Shown here: piece after piece, positions 23,880 through 36,570 of the stretch
Position numbering within the stretch: the first letter of the stretch is position 1
Layout of the letters: each line of letters starts with the position of its first letter
Assembly (NCBI GenBank): GCA_028023455.1
Contig: JAQFVV010012402.1
Coordinates: 17,048,935 to 17,112,934 of the forward strand
From: Epiperipatus broadwayi
Taxonomy: Eukaryota; Onychophora; Udeonychophora; Euonychophora; Peripatidae
Direction: 5' to 3'
DNA: 64,000 nucleotides
Position numbers and translations under genes: made by a program
The notes under the pieces: model-generated
Told to the model about the DNA's origin: nothing
Seen by the model: the letters and a program-made list of their open reading frames with translations, nothing else
Database searches by the model: none

Positions 23880-26280
23880 TGGCTATTGATAATGATCCAT
23901 AGATATTTTGTTTTTTTAATTTATATAATTTGGATTTCAATTGTTTAGTAATAGTTGGAGGGTTAGATTATTATTTCTGAGGGCAAGAGTACCTACTATA
24001 GAATAAAGAATTGGAAGGATCACCCAAATGTTAATTGCATAACTGGATTTATTAAAACATAGAATAAACAATACATTAAAGGCTGAAAAGAGAATATTAT
24101 GAGGGTCAATAATTAATATAACTATTGTACAATATTGTCATAATTTTATTCAAGTGTCAATATATATATTTAGAGAAGAAATGAAATTTCAAAATATCTG
24201 CGTAACTGTCAAATTGAAATAGAATTTAAGGATGTTAGATGACAGAGATTAGATTACATATAAAATATGATTTACAATATATGACTCAATGATGTAAAGG
24301 AGTTATTAGATGCACTCTACATTGAGAAGTTAAATGGGGTTAGGAGAATGACAAGCAATTGCAAACCTGCCAACATTAAAAATAATAAGTGTTATTGATT
24401 GGTTGTAGTACACTTAATATCTAATTACTTTATCTATTTTTGGTCAATGAACTTAATACATATAATACGATCAAACACATTCTAAAAATAGATATTTAGA
24501 AGTTTGATAATTAATTAGTGTTTTATAAATGAGAAATGCTTATTTGAATGTGACTAAATTAAATAATATTTTTGTGATTATTTTAAACCATAGATCTAAT
24601 GAAATAAGTCAAATATGTGGAACATGAATGATTGTAAAGTATATAAGTAAAATCATACATATAATAATGAGAAGGAAATAAAAAAAAAAAAATCATATTA
24701 AATAGTGACAGAATAGATAGTTGAATGTTTCACAAATGCAGTGTTAACTATCAGTCAATGATAAATTTGAAATGAATATAATTAAATATATATGGTTTGA
24801 AATTCTTTAGTGTAGTAATTTTTATAAAGATAACTAGATTCCAATCCTTGCCTGCATGAAGTGACCAAACCTTAGCTATGTGATTCATACTTAAAGCAGA
24901 TGAGCATAAAAAATATGAACAGTCCTGAAACTATTGAGAAAATCCAATAATCTTTAAAACATTCAAATCCATCTAGTTTTATAGCCAAAAAGGGAAAATG
25001 GTTTGGCATTATGCAAAATCTGCCATTCTATTGTTTGAAAAATTCTGATCTAACACCTCAAAGAACTTTAATATGTATGTTAGACGATGAAACTATATCT
25101 TGGAAATAATAGTAAATGTTATTTACTTTGCAAAGAAGACTTGAGCATGTTAATAATATTTCTCAAAAATAATATTTAATTGCATATCCAAAAGTTGAGT
25201 GCAAATTTTCTTGAAATAAGAGCACAATATATGTAAAAGCTAAGGAACTATCATAGAATATTGTCATCACATCAACATGAATTGCCAACTAGCATTCCAA
25301 GAAAGATATTCTTAAAAATGATTTTAGGTCCATTGTGAAATGAAAAATAGTTACATTAGGGTTTAAAGTTCTAAGTATTTCGGAGTAGGATTGTATTTTA
25401 ATATTTTTCTTTTGAAGATAAAAAATTTTCAGTTTATAAGACACTTCCCTGTTGTTTAGATGGAAAGCTGAATGTATTATAATTATGGAATTAAAGATAA
25501 GTCTCCAATCTAAGAAAAAGTTTTAATTTTACATAACTTTAATAAGATAGATTTTTAGATATATACATATTTGTGAGGCCTTTAACTTAGATGAATTTCC
25601 TGCATTCTGATTTCAGAAGACTAACAATAAGTTTAATAATAAGGAACCTAAAAACACTGAACTCCATGGAAGAATAGTAAAATTTAGTATTTGCTTCAAT
25701 TATGATTACTGTTTTTATTGTCCAACATTGATGATATGTAAACTAAGAATATAATACTTATATATTTGACAATATGATTGTAAAAGCTCTGAGCGTTAGT
25801 TAATGAGGAAATTTTATTAATTACTTTTTTTCTTGATGAGTGTTCTTAAAAATACTCTTAATAGTTTATCTGTATGACTGTTATTTTAAAATAAATTATA
25901 TTTTTAGACGATTAGGTACAAATATATATATATATTTAAAATTAAAATGTAATATCAAAAATAAAATAAGCTTAAAACTAGCTTCTAAATGAAGTAAATT
26001 ATTTCAGTGTGGAATATCAATTTCATCACAAATACTGGCATTATGAAGATATTTGCCAATGAATTAGTGAATCAAATAGCAACAGCAAATAATTATAGGT
26101 AAATACTTCTATTGTATATTATGTCAGTAAAATATGCTAAATAAGTGCAAAGATACTTAATTTCTATTAAGATATTGATTGATCTTTTGAGAAGGTCCAA
26201 ATGTATGTATATGAGAGATGTGAAATGAAACTGACTAGATAGATTAATTTTAAATAACAATGATTTATTTATTTAACAAC
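23880..26280. other. CCDC97 intron 3, AT-rich
   Basis: AT-rich intronic DNA, with short AT dinucleotide tracts (for example near 25920-25935). No exon, RNA gene or identifiable transposon was recognised. Confidence 0.45.
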
Positions 26281-26419
26281 AAAAGTTAGTGACGGTTCAT
26301 CTTTGGATTGATATTTTCCTATATGCGCATATGTTCCTAGGCCAGTTTGATTTACATTTAATCATTCTTTTCATAATCATCGATGATTGGTGTAATAAGT
26401 ACTTCAACTATAAGTTTTG

Positions 26420-26860
26420 TACAAAATATTCATCCTTGATTTTGGTATCTGGATGTAAATCTTGGTCATTCATCTGTAATCCAGGTATGTGGATATAAAT
26501 TCAAGTCATTCATCTTTGATCCAGGCATCTGGGTGTAAATTCAAGTCATTCACTTACATTAAAATATTAATTCTCTAATTCAGATTAGTATATTTAAATC
26601 ATTCATTTACTTAATTCATCTTTACTCCAAGGGTATGGATGTAGGTTCATGTCACTTATTTATATTAAAATATTAATTCTCTAATTCAGATTTGTATATT
26701 TAAATCATTTATTTACTTAATTCATTTTTAATTCAGGCGTATGGATGTAGGTTCATGTCACTCATTTATATTAAAATATTAATTCTTTAATTCATGTTTG
26801 TAGATATGAGTCATTTATTTGTTTAATTCATCTTTGATACCGGTGTATATTTGAAGTAGA
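26420..26860. repeat. Nested minisatellite: 40 bp units grading into 106 bp units
   Basis: Three copies of a 40 bp unit, marked by GGATGTAAAT-like at 26451, 26491 and 26531, run into about three copies of a 106 bp unit. In these, TATTAATTCT recurs at 26565, 26671 and 26777. The longer unit appears to be the short unit (GGATGTAGGTTCATGTCAC-like) plus an AT-rich spacer. A looser repeat with 'atttgaaRtagaaac' continues at about 26850 and 26938. It is intronic and non-coding. Confidence 0.85.
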
Positions 26861-27519
26861 AACACATTCATCCAATTTAATTTTTACATAGCATTTTTAA
26901 TTTGCGTATTATAAAGGCATATCTAATCCCTGTTCATATTTGAAATAGAAACATATTCAATTTAATTTTTCTATAGAAGCATTACAAATTCTGTATTCAC
27001 GTATATATAAATACATATTTGATTTAACTCACATATTATATTTTTCATTTATTTTTAAATCAATATTCTTAAGTTCTTAAAATCAGTATAATTATTATTC
27101 TTTAAAAATATTATTTTCTTAAGTTTCATTTGATAAATCAATCATTTGAGTAAATGCATTTTATTTTATACATTATTTCAATAAATGCATTTCCAAAAGG
27201 TATATTTGAATATTATAAATGTATCTAAATTTTCCTTACCTTGACATTTAAATCTTCACATCAAGACGGGGTTTACTTGGGCCAATGGCACACATACTGC
27301 TGCTGCTAATTGGGCATGTTTTCAGATTTTCCTGGGCTTTTCACATGGATGGAGAGAGAAATAACTGCTTTCTACTCACTCATACTAGAATTTTCCAAAT
27401 TAATAATGCGCTTTTCCATTATTCAGTTATCCAGTACCTAAAAAGTTTTCTTCTGTTCATGATAACTGTGATTTCCAACTTGGTTATTTTAGAATTCCAA
27501 AAAAATAATAAATTGTATT

Positions 27520-27640
27520 GTAACTGTAACTTATCTATCTGTAACTCTCACTATAACTTATTCAACTGTAACTCTCACTGTAACTTATCCAACTGTAACT
27601 CTCACTGTAACTGTAACTTATCCAACTGTAACTAACTTAT
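27520..27640. repeat. 27 bp minisatellite (CTGTAACTCTCAC type)
   Basis: About four units of 'tgtaactctcactgtaactt' plus 'atccaac' follow one another with few changes, and the last carries an extra TGTAAC. The open frame over it on the plus strand (27285-27635) owes its length to this repeat and is not a gene. Confidence 0.88.
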
Positions 27641-28345
27641 CTAATTAAGCTGCTCCTTTTATTTCTTCTGCTTCCCGTGTTTTTTCATCTATCAACATGT
27701 TTTTAAAAAACACCATGATTAAGAGCCCAAGGCAAGAAGGTGACACTATCTTTAAGTGTTTTTACATTTAAATCTGAAAACATATAGCTCTAAAAGAAAT
27801 CACATCAGTAATATTTTAAATTGAAGATTTATCAATTAATGATAAAGATTTATTAATTAAATGCTTCTTTTATATTTTCTTTATTTTACTTTTTTTATTA
27901 TTTGTTTATATAATACAATTGGAAAAGTGATTTTAATTCACTGTCACTTGCTTCTTTATTTGAATTTTTATTTACTGAACCGTGTCAGTTTTATTTTTAA
28001 TTTTAACTATTTGAACTGGGAGGAAAAGAAATCTTTAAAATATATATGTGAAACAACGTGTCTGTTTCAATATATATACAATTAAAATCTATAGCAGAGA
28101 TAATGTTAGTTTGATGACTGCAAAATCATATGTTTATCAGACTTTAGAAATATTTAAAAGATAAATTAAATCTGCATTCCACTTATAACATTTTCTCTCA
28201 TTATTATTAGGTTAAATTCAAATATAAGATGATAATATAATAATCAAGTTTAGAATTTGTAAAAAAAAAAAAACAAACTGAAAAAGCCTCATACTTAATT
28301 AAACACATAAATATATATGCATAAGAGAAAAAAGTTATACTTGAC

Positions 28346-28460
28346 CTGTAATCGACATCTTTATCATGACCATCGAGAAAATGCCGATGCATACTGGTAA
28401 TAAATTCTTGTCGAAGTATTTCTTTTTCTTCATCAGATAATGTGATTTGAACACTTTTAT
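28346..28460 (-). CDS. CCDC97: CCDC97, exon 3
   Basis: This 115 nt exon has acceptor ACTTTAG (at 28461-28462) and a donor reading ACAG then GTCAAG (28345 downward). It joins exon 2 in phase 1 and exon 4 in phase 2. It encodes residues 227-264, including LSDEEKEILRQEFITSM and HRHFLDGHDKDVDY. These match the conserved C-terminal motif of the CCDC97/DUF2052 family, 'LREEF...M..RFLDG.D.DFDYS'. With exon 4 the split codon restores the Ser of DYS. The vertebrate protein has about the same spacing from the acidic region to this motif, so the direct exon 2 to exon 3 junction is a plausible main form. Confidence 0.94.
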
Positions 28461-28479
28461 CTAAAGTAATTTTCAAATA

Positions 28480-29680
28480 TAAGATATCTTAATGAAAAAA
28501 TATATAAATTAATTAATCTAAAAAGAAGATAACATAACAAAAAAAACATTAATAAGTGCAGCATTAAAAATAATAATCACAAGAATGACATTGAATTTTG
28601 TTTCATTAATCATCACAATAAAAATGAATTATTATTATCAATAAATAGGCATCTATTGTAAGCTTGAATAATTGTTGAACATCAGATGGTGATATTATTC
28701 CGAATTCACATCACTGAAGGCCAATAGATAAAAAAAAAATGTTGAGAGATTTTTCTATCCATTTCATTTTGAAGCATATCTTAATAAAAATTTACCCCCC
28801 CCCCATCCAACTCTAATTCCCCAACTGTAATAAGTTTATAAAGTATTTAATAAATCAATGCTTGTATCATTTAATAATTTTATACAATAGAAAAAAGTTA
28901 ACATTTGTAATCTTAAATCATGGCTTAATTATTGCTTATATTAAACTTTAATACATTAACACTGCATGTAAATTGTACAATTTATTTTATCTGCTTGCTC
29001 CAATAATCTAAAACTTTATTTATTAGTAGGTCAATTGAATACTTGGAATATATCTATAGGTAAATGAATATCATTGAAGAAGGAAAGCTGTATCTATCAT
29101 TTTCTCTTTTATTTTATCTACATACGGGAACATAATTTTTATTAAGTTAGCTAACATTTTGCATATCAATTTTAATTAGGTGACCAATAGTTTCTAACTT
29201 CTTTGAGTTTGGATGACTTTTATTTATGCTGAAGTCTTCAGCAAGAAACATGTAGAAAAATAATCTCCAAAAATTAACTTTTTGAATGCTCAAATAATAC
29301 CATTAATGCTGGGCATTTAAGAAAATCTGGGAAATAAGTTTAAACGATCCTCTGACACTTATAAAATTTTTAGTATCAAGTGTTCATAATGTTAAATTTC
29401 ATGTTTATACTATTACTAAAAGTATTTACTATTACAAGCATATGTTTCATATTAAAAAAAAAACCAAATCAAAAATATTTATCTAAATTAGACAGAGAAA
29501 ACAAAAATATAGGCAACCATTATTTTTCCTAGTTTTATAGCTTCTCAATCTGAATTAAAATAGACAATATTATTTTGCACTATTAACTGCAGTCCTGAGA
29601 CAATTTAGTATAAAATAAGATATGTTTCCAGCTTTATTCCCAATTAAGCAAAAATAAAAAAACATCTTAACATATTAAAT
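28480..29680. other. CCDC97 intron 2, AT-rich
   Basis: AT-rich intronic DNA with a C run near 28795. No further exon or named element was seen. Confidence 0.45.
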
Positions 29681-29689
29681 GAAGATTAA

Positions 29690-31650
29690 TACTTAGAAAT
29701 AACTCTCCATTCCTTTATTTTGTTGAACTCTTTCTCAACTTCTGCCAATAGTGGACAGAATTTTACCTGATAAGTTTTATCAAGTTACATATATGTGGTA
29801 TTAAAAAAATTTCATATCTGCAGTACTGTTTCCAATGTAATCTGTTATTCTCTTGTGGCCAACAGAGATAGCTTCAGTTTCTCTTGAATCTCCAGATAAT
29901 CTGAGTTTCCTTATAAGCAGCTTATTTCATGGGACAGATATGATTAAAGAGATATACAATTAATGATTTTATCCTGGTTGTCATAATTTAAGACACTATG
30001 AAGCCTATGCATAAAGTCTGACCTCAGAATGACTTCAAGTATAAACCTATCAATAATCAGGAAAATGTAATGGAAAGCTTTTTTGTTTATTTGGATTTCA
30101 ACCCATATTTGTTTTGGTTTCAACCTAGCTTTTTTATTATTAGCTAAGGTTAGCTGGATAACCTACATTGGCAATGTCTTTATCACTGGACTGATGGTGG
30201 TCAAGTGATTCACTGATATCTGGAGTCTAACAATGCTTTTATTATAAATTCTTCCATTTTAATTTTAGGGCAACATTGTAGAACAAATTTTGGAACTTTA
30301 TCATCAGTCATAGATTAAATAGCTATTAATTTTATCAAGCCATCTCCATTCTTTCTGTTCCTCCTTTCCTTCACAGATTACCTAATCATCTTCACCTGAG
30401 AAAGTTGAAATGGGGTGGTGGTGCCAATTTACCCCATTGCTAATTCTTGGAATTATTTGTGCTTTCTCAGCACTACTATCACTCTTCTTTCTTTATGAGT
30501 TTTCTTAGCAATACTATTACTTTGAAAATTGGAGGAACCAAAATCTCATCCTCATGTAACTTTTTAAATTTGTTAACTCACATCTAAGGAATTCAGCAAT
30601 TTTGCTACTTATTCAAAAATTTATTTTGTCTTCACACATACAGCAGGTTGCAATTAATAATTCTTTTTATTTGTCCATCTGAAAGTGCACAAACTGATAA
30701 GGTTTTCAACTGAAGATACTTGGTGTTGAAAAAATATATAAATCTCCCTGTAAATCTCATTATACTTGATATTGTATACCTTCCTGATGCATTTCAGTCC
30801 AGTATTCATGCAATATGGCATTTTATACCCTTGGAAATTTTCTGGTTTGTGCAATTGATTTCCATCACTAATTTTCTGATTTCTATAGATGAGCACAGAA
30901 TAAACTGCCAATGTGCTCTGCAGAGGTTTTTATCATCTCTAAATATTTTTTTATTTTAAGAAATTTATTGTCATCTCCTTGGTAAAACTCAAGACTTTTG
31001 CAGAATTGCTTTCTCCTTACAATCCCACTCATTATTTCCATAGGTTCTGGTTCTAAACTGTGTTCATTTTATCCTTCTGTAACATCTCTTCATACAATCT
31101 ATATACTTCTCATTTTTTATCTGCTGAAATTTTCAGTTAACTCTTCTAGAGTTGCTTTCATGCTCTCTGTAAGTTGACTTTTTTCAACTCTCTATTTCTC
31201 AGCTTCCTGTTTAATATTTGATACTTGTTCCTATACTTATCCGATTATTGTTTTTTCACCATTCCTACTTGTTATATCAATTCCTTTTTTTGTAAATTTT
31301 TCATTTGTTCATTTTCTCCACTACTTATCTGTTCTTTCAGTTTCCTTCTGTTTTATACCTACACATAATATATAGCATTCTTATCTTGCTCCATTGTTGG
31401 GGTTATATTGCAGATAGCTTTTTGAACACTCTGAAACTTTTGACTGTCTCTTTGCTTCTTATTCACCAATATCTTTTGTATATCTTCTCTTTGCTGATTG
31501 ATTTTATTTATTTTCCTTAGCAGCCTTTAACTTTCTGCTGTCTTTTGTCATTCTTCCTTTGTTGATTGTTTTCTTCTATTTTCATTAACATTATCTTATT
31601 TTTTTCTCCTCTCTTTTGATTGTATATAAGCCACAAAGATGTATTTTATG
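29690..31650 (-). mobile_element. gag-pol retroelement fossil (LTR type)
   Basis: Minus-strand translation from about 31650 down first gives Lys/Gln-rich, coiled-coil-like sequence (NNQQRKNDKRQQKVK near 31570), as in gag proteins. Further down it gives a segment resembling the end of a retroelement aspartic protease: a long hydrophobic stretch followed by EVILRSDFMHRLHSVLNYD near 29975-30045, compared with the usual 'DVILG.DFL..H.AVLD'. The active-site DTG itself was not recognised, and stops are frequent. No LTRs were found. The call rests on domain order and this one good motif. Confidence 0.5.
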
Positions 31651-31659
31651 ACCTTAATG

Positions 31660-32755
31660 CCATCTGGATGTTCACACATATACTCACATGTATGTTGAAA
31701 TATTCAAGACTGAAAACAAGATAAATAAACGTTGAATTATTTCTATTATTAAAAAATTTCACTGTTATAACCTACAAATTCCTTAAAGCACAACTTCTTG
31801 AGGAAAGTACTCACACACACTGATATTCACAAATTAGATAGCTAGAAGAAAAAAGAAATAAAAAAAATAATCAGAAATTATTTAATAAAGTTAACTAATA
31901 AACAAAAGAATAAAAAAAATTAGAAAATGATAATGTGACAAACCCAAAGGTAATTACATATATTATTAGTATATATGGTTTCACATAACATATATAATTA
32001 TTCTCCTTATTCTTAATTAATATTTAATCTAGATTAGTTATTCTACAATAACTAAACCCTAAAAAAATATTTCACAATAAAGAAAATAATTTAACTTGAA
32101 TCTCTCCTTTTTTTTTTTGAAAATGAGGATGACCCCATACTACTTTAAACTAGCAAAAAACAATCTTTTCAATCTACTTAAAAATTTATTAAGCACCCCC
32201 CCCCCCTTTTTTTTTTTTTGGAATAAAAAAAAATATTTTCAACAAATCTATTAAAAAAATTATTCAGTATTCTCAACAATTCATTTCATTATAAAATAAC
32301 ATTTATAAATGTAAATGTGCCCATTACAATATCTTATCTATGGATTTTTTTTTTTTTAGTCCTTTTTTTTGTAGTTGCTTAGTTTTTTTTTTTTATGTGT
32401 CAAAGCATGGCCTAGTTAATTGCTTCTTGTAAATCAGACAGATAGAAAGTTTAGTCAATCTTTGAGCTCAGGTTTTTTTTGTTATAGTATTCTCAATAGT
32501 TATTTTTATCCAAACCTTTTTTCAATATTTCTTTGTAACTCCCAAGTTTCCAGTTCATTTCATTTTTCATTCAATTAGATTTTTCTTCCTTTTTCTTTTT
32601 TTAGCTGCATGTTTCCAGTTTAACAATTATTTTCATTTCAGGTTAGTCTTTTTTTCTCATAGCTCTAGGTTTCCAGTTTAATATTTTCATTTCAGATTAA
32701 TATAAGTCAAGACAAATAATTTTGAATGAATCAATATATAAGGATTTTTGAAATG
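31660..32755. other. CCDC97 intron 2, AT-rich with homopolymers
   Basis: A C9 run directly followed by a T run lies near 32195-32219, and further long T runs occur at 32345-32395. No exon or named element was recognised. Confidence 0.45.
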
Positions 32756-32763
32756 CTCTATAG

Positions 32764-33512
32764 CAGTGGTCTTCAATCCCCGGTCCGCAGAAGTTTTCTG
32801 CCGGTCCGCGCTAGACTGGTAGGAAAGTTTGTAATAACAAAATAATAAGATTTTAAACTTTTAATTAGTATAAATAATTTTTATTTATTTTTTCATCGCA
32901 TTTTTACCTGATTAAAAAAAAAAAACAGAACGAAAACAAAATCTAATCAATCATACATAAATTAATTTGTTTTTCTATTTATCACAGATGTTTATATGGG
33001 GGGGGGGGATTAAATTTTTTATTATTTTTCTAAAAAAATTCAAAATTAAAAAAAAAAAAAAGATTTTTATTGTACAAACTCCATATAACTTCATCTTGTA
33101 TATTTAACATTATATACAAATATTACATTTATTATAATCATTGTCATGTAATTGCACTAGCTGTGATATTTCCCAACATTCAGGTAAATAACATTTTATT
33201 CTTTCATGTTTTAACAATGAAATAATAAATGTAGAAATGCAAGCATATTAATGAGAACAATTGTTATTGTACTGTTTTCTGTAGCAGTATGAATGAGCAA
33301 CTCGAGAAAAAGTGTTCTGCATGTGAAAGTAAGCAATACCATTACAATACACAGTAGCTAGTGTGTTGTTTTGGCCAGTTATAACAATTATGCTCATCTA
33401 AGACTAAGCAGTTTACATCTTTAAGAAAATTTATCTGTAAACTTCAGCCAGTCCACAAAATCTTATCCTTATTTTTGGCAGTCCACAAGTGTGAAAAGGT
33501 TGAAGACCACTA
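32764..33512. mobile_element. Non-autonomous hAT element, intact ends and 8 bp TSD
   Basis: The left end reads CAGTGGTCTTCAATCCC and the right end ...GGTTGAAGACCACTA, giving 13 bp terminal inverted repeats with one mismatch at the outermost base. The 'CAGTGGT...CAA' end is typical of hAT transposons. An exact 8 bp target duplication CTCTATAG flanks it at 32756-32763 and 33513-33520, the length hAT transposases make. The 749 bp body has no transposase, so it depends on an autonomous relative. Subterminal 'ccggtccgc' repeats near 32780 and 'agtccaca' repeats near 33450-33485 may be transposase binding sites. Confidence 0.95.
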
Positions 33513-33639
33513 CTCTATAGGTTTAGACATTTTATAATTGAAATGAAAAAAAAAAAGATGAAATAACCTTTATTATTGCCCTTAAATTTAGGATACCATT
33601 TATAACAGATTAAAATGAGGATATATTCTTCTTTTAATG

Positions 33640-33815
33640 CTCCACAGATTTGAGAAGCATTTGTAATAGATTGGATATGACAAGGCCATGATAGAGTGAT
33701 CTGTTTAATTATGCCCTGCAAAATAGTGTCATTTAAAACAAAAGAAATATGTTCATATACTAACCTCTGTTGTAGCCCCAATGATTTGGGTGGCATTTGT
33801 AACAGATCGTTCTAC
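33640..33815. repeat. Degenerate duplication of a short block
   Basis: A block reading 'gatttgagaagcatttgtaa' near 33649 recurs as 'gatttgggtggcatttgtaa' near 33783, about 134 bp on. On the minus strand both copies read like QSITNASQIC and RSVTNATQII, which gives a spurious look of a repeated peptide. No supporting splice structure or known family. Confidence 0.5.
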
Positions 33816-33849
33816 ATTCATTTTAGTGAGATTGGTTACATACTTGGGT

Positions 33850-36230
33850 TAGGAATGATTAGCTTTTAGTAAGAGCTTAGCACATGGGTTTTATAGACTC
33901 CATATTATAATGCAGTGCAAACATTATTTCTTTGTTTAACTAAAAAATCCATCTAGCATCAGACTTCCAAGCTTAGTTTCTGAATGTGGAATGTAGTCTG
34001 CTGACTATATCAAACACCAAAAGCATTATTATATATTACATTCATACATATTTTTTAAAAAAACCTTGATATTATCTATTCAATCACATAACTATCTCAG
34101 AAATTATTGCATAATTTTCTTTTACAAGATTAAAAAATTCTATTTGTACATTAATTGAAAAACAAACTTCACTTCTTTAGAGATAAAAACCCCAATCCCT
34201 TCTTGTTTTTTAATTGGTCGATAAACAATTTTTAAAGATCATAATCCTTTCTTGCTTTTTTTTAAAAGAAACAACACAAGGAAAAATAAAATCATTTTTT
34301 TCTTTTCCAGCTATAACTAATAAAAATTAAACATTTATATTATTATAAAAATGTCTTAAATTTTGTCACGTGATTATTTCATGTATGTTAAATCTTTTAA
34401 TAAGTTTAACTAAGCTAATTTGTTCTTTAACAACTAGGTTATCCTACAGCTAATATGAGAAAAAATAAGTTTCTATATATTTATTAAAATGATTTTCATA
34501 AATAAAGATCATGAACATTTACTTGTGAGCTTGTATTTTGATTCAGCCATATATATATTCATTTGATGTTACTATAAATATTTTGACTGGATCCCACCTG
34601 CTATCATGGTTATATAGTGTTATAATTAAATCATTAGGATTATTTTCTTTTATTTATCAAATCTTATATAATGATCTTTTTTTTTTTTCAAATTATTTTT
34701 TTCATTTTAAATACCCCCTTTTTTTTTTTTTTAAAAAAAAAAAATCTGATTTTGTTGATTCATTGCAGTAAATGATAAATGGAATATTATTCATTTTTTA
34801 AAAAAAATCAGGTTAAATATTTTTATATTATAGATACATTTAAAAAAAAAAGATTTGTGTTCTTATATTTAATCTATACTAGATTCAGATAATAAAATTT
34901 AGCTTACCAAAATCTTCTATTAATATCTCTCTGCTAATCAAGACATACAGGTATGGAAAAATAATATCCTAATCATCACAAATTCTTATCTTTCATCTAT
35001 TAAGTGGAAGAACGCTGAACTTTAGTGACTTCCTAAGATTCTATGACAAATTGTAATTTAATAAGTTACAGATATTAGCTATTTGGGTGCTTCAATAAAA
35101 TAACTTGTATATAGACCCTAATATCTTTAACAAAATAAAAATCAAAGTTGAACTATTCCAAAGCTATCTATTTTAATCTTAATTTTCAATATCTACTAGA
35201 TAGTAATACTACAAGCACATTTTAAAACTACTTTTTGATTTTTGGCGTTGCTTAGTAAGAAATTTGAACTTTATGCATTTCACATTAGATAACCATCTTT
35301 TTTTAAACTGTCAAACTAATATACTGATATTCAAATAAATATTCTAAAATTTGAACTTACTTGCATATTTATATAGACCTAAACTAGATCAGTAACAACA
35401 TACTTTAATCATTTCAGTTCTGCAACTTTTATTTTTTAGCTATGATAATATACCAACAAAATGGTGTGATTTCCTTTGTTTACATTCAATCACTTTTCTT
35501 AGAAGTAATTACTATAAGTTCAAGTAATCAAAGGATATCAGATGGTAGTGACAAAAATTAGAAACTAATGTAGAATGTAAATATAAGGACATTTTAATGA
35601 CAGCTGTAACCAATTTTCATAATTTCTTTGGCAAAAAAAAATACTTCATTTGAAATATATTTTAATATATACAGTATGGCCTACCAAATTTCTTATAGAT
35701 ATTGATTGATATGGAGATAAATTATAATCTTCCTAAAGTACCAAAATTAAAATATTATTATGTGCTTAAATGATCACAGAATCTCTTTAGTATTAGCACC
35801 TACAAAGTTATCCAATAGTGAAACAGATTAAGTTTCTTAAAATATCATATAAAGGTAATTATTTTACATATGAAAAACACAAACATGAAAAAAAAATAAT
35901 TTAAATTTTGCACTTTATTTTGCAAAATGATTAAATTCAATCTATTGAACTCCAAGAACTTAAAAGAGTTTTAATAATTTTCTCTTTATTTTTTTTTCTA
36001 TATTTCTTTAGTATTAATAGTTACTTTGATCTGAGATATATTCATTTGACAAGAAATTAATCAAAGTGAGAAAAATATCCACTCAATATAATAAAATAAT
36101 ACTCTTCAATGTGAATATTTCCTTTATGAAAATTACAGGTCAATAATAGAACCATAAAATGTCAAGACCTGCATTAATGAAAGATAAGCAAGACACCATT
36201 TAACATTAAAATATAATACATTTTGATTTC
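33850..36230. other. CCDC97 intron 2, AT-rich
   Basis: No exon or named element; long T and A tracts occur near 34680-34740. Confidence 0.45.
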
Positions 36231-36319
36231 TATACTTCAAAATTTATACATTGCTTCATTAATTCTATTTAACTTTTCAATTCCAAATTTGTAATCAACT
36301 AAAATATATATATATATAA

Positions 36320-36440
36320 CTATTAAAGGCATGCTCCAATATACGCAGCTGCTACGGGACACCAGTGCAGGCCAGACAAGGCTCGCGTGGTGTGCAGAGA
36401 GCAGCACGAATTGCGAAGGAGAGTTAAAGAGGCATGTTAT
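36320..36440. other. GC-richer insert of unknown origin
   Basis: About 120 bp (for example 'gctgctacgggacaccagtg' near 36350) has far higher GC content than its surroundings. It gives an 80-codon minus-strand frame with no domain. It may be a SINE head or another small transposon. No inverted ends or target duplication were found. Confidence 0.35.
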
Positions 36441-36496
36441 ATCATCTCTGACTTCCATGCCATGAATAAAAAGAAACATTTTATGCCATATCCAGG

Positions 36497-36570
36497 AAGT
36501 GGCAAATCTAGCTCAATGCAAATCTAGTCCACTCTGATTTGCATATCTAGTCCATCTTAATTTGCATATT
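36497..36570. promoter_or_regulatory. Cluster of three octamer motifs
   Basis: ATGCAAAT at 36516-36523 and ATTTGCAT at 36537-36544 and 36560-36567 lie within 52 bp, inside a short tandem repeat marked by 'atctagtcca'. ATGCAAAT is the classic POU/octamer site. Being a repeat, it may have no function. It sits in CCDC97 intron 2. Confidence 0.4.

Noticed and set aside
27285-27635. 116-codon plus-strand frame
   Set aside because: Its length comes from a 27 bp minisatellite; no domain or splice context.
28207-28345. C-terminal part of the MKITLDKS... frame
   Set aside because: It is intron sequence beyond the exon 3 donor at 28345; only 28346-28460 is coding.
33515-33835. Repeated peptide-like segments (NATQII / NASQIC) as exons of a nested minus-strand gene
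   Set aside because: They are explained by a degenerate DNA duplication, and no consistent acceptor-donor pair with matching phase was found.
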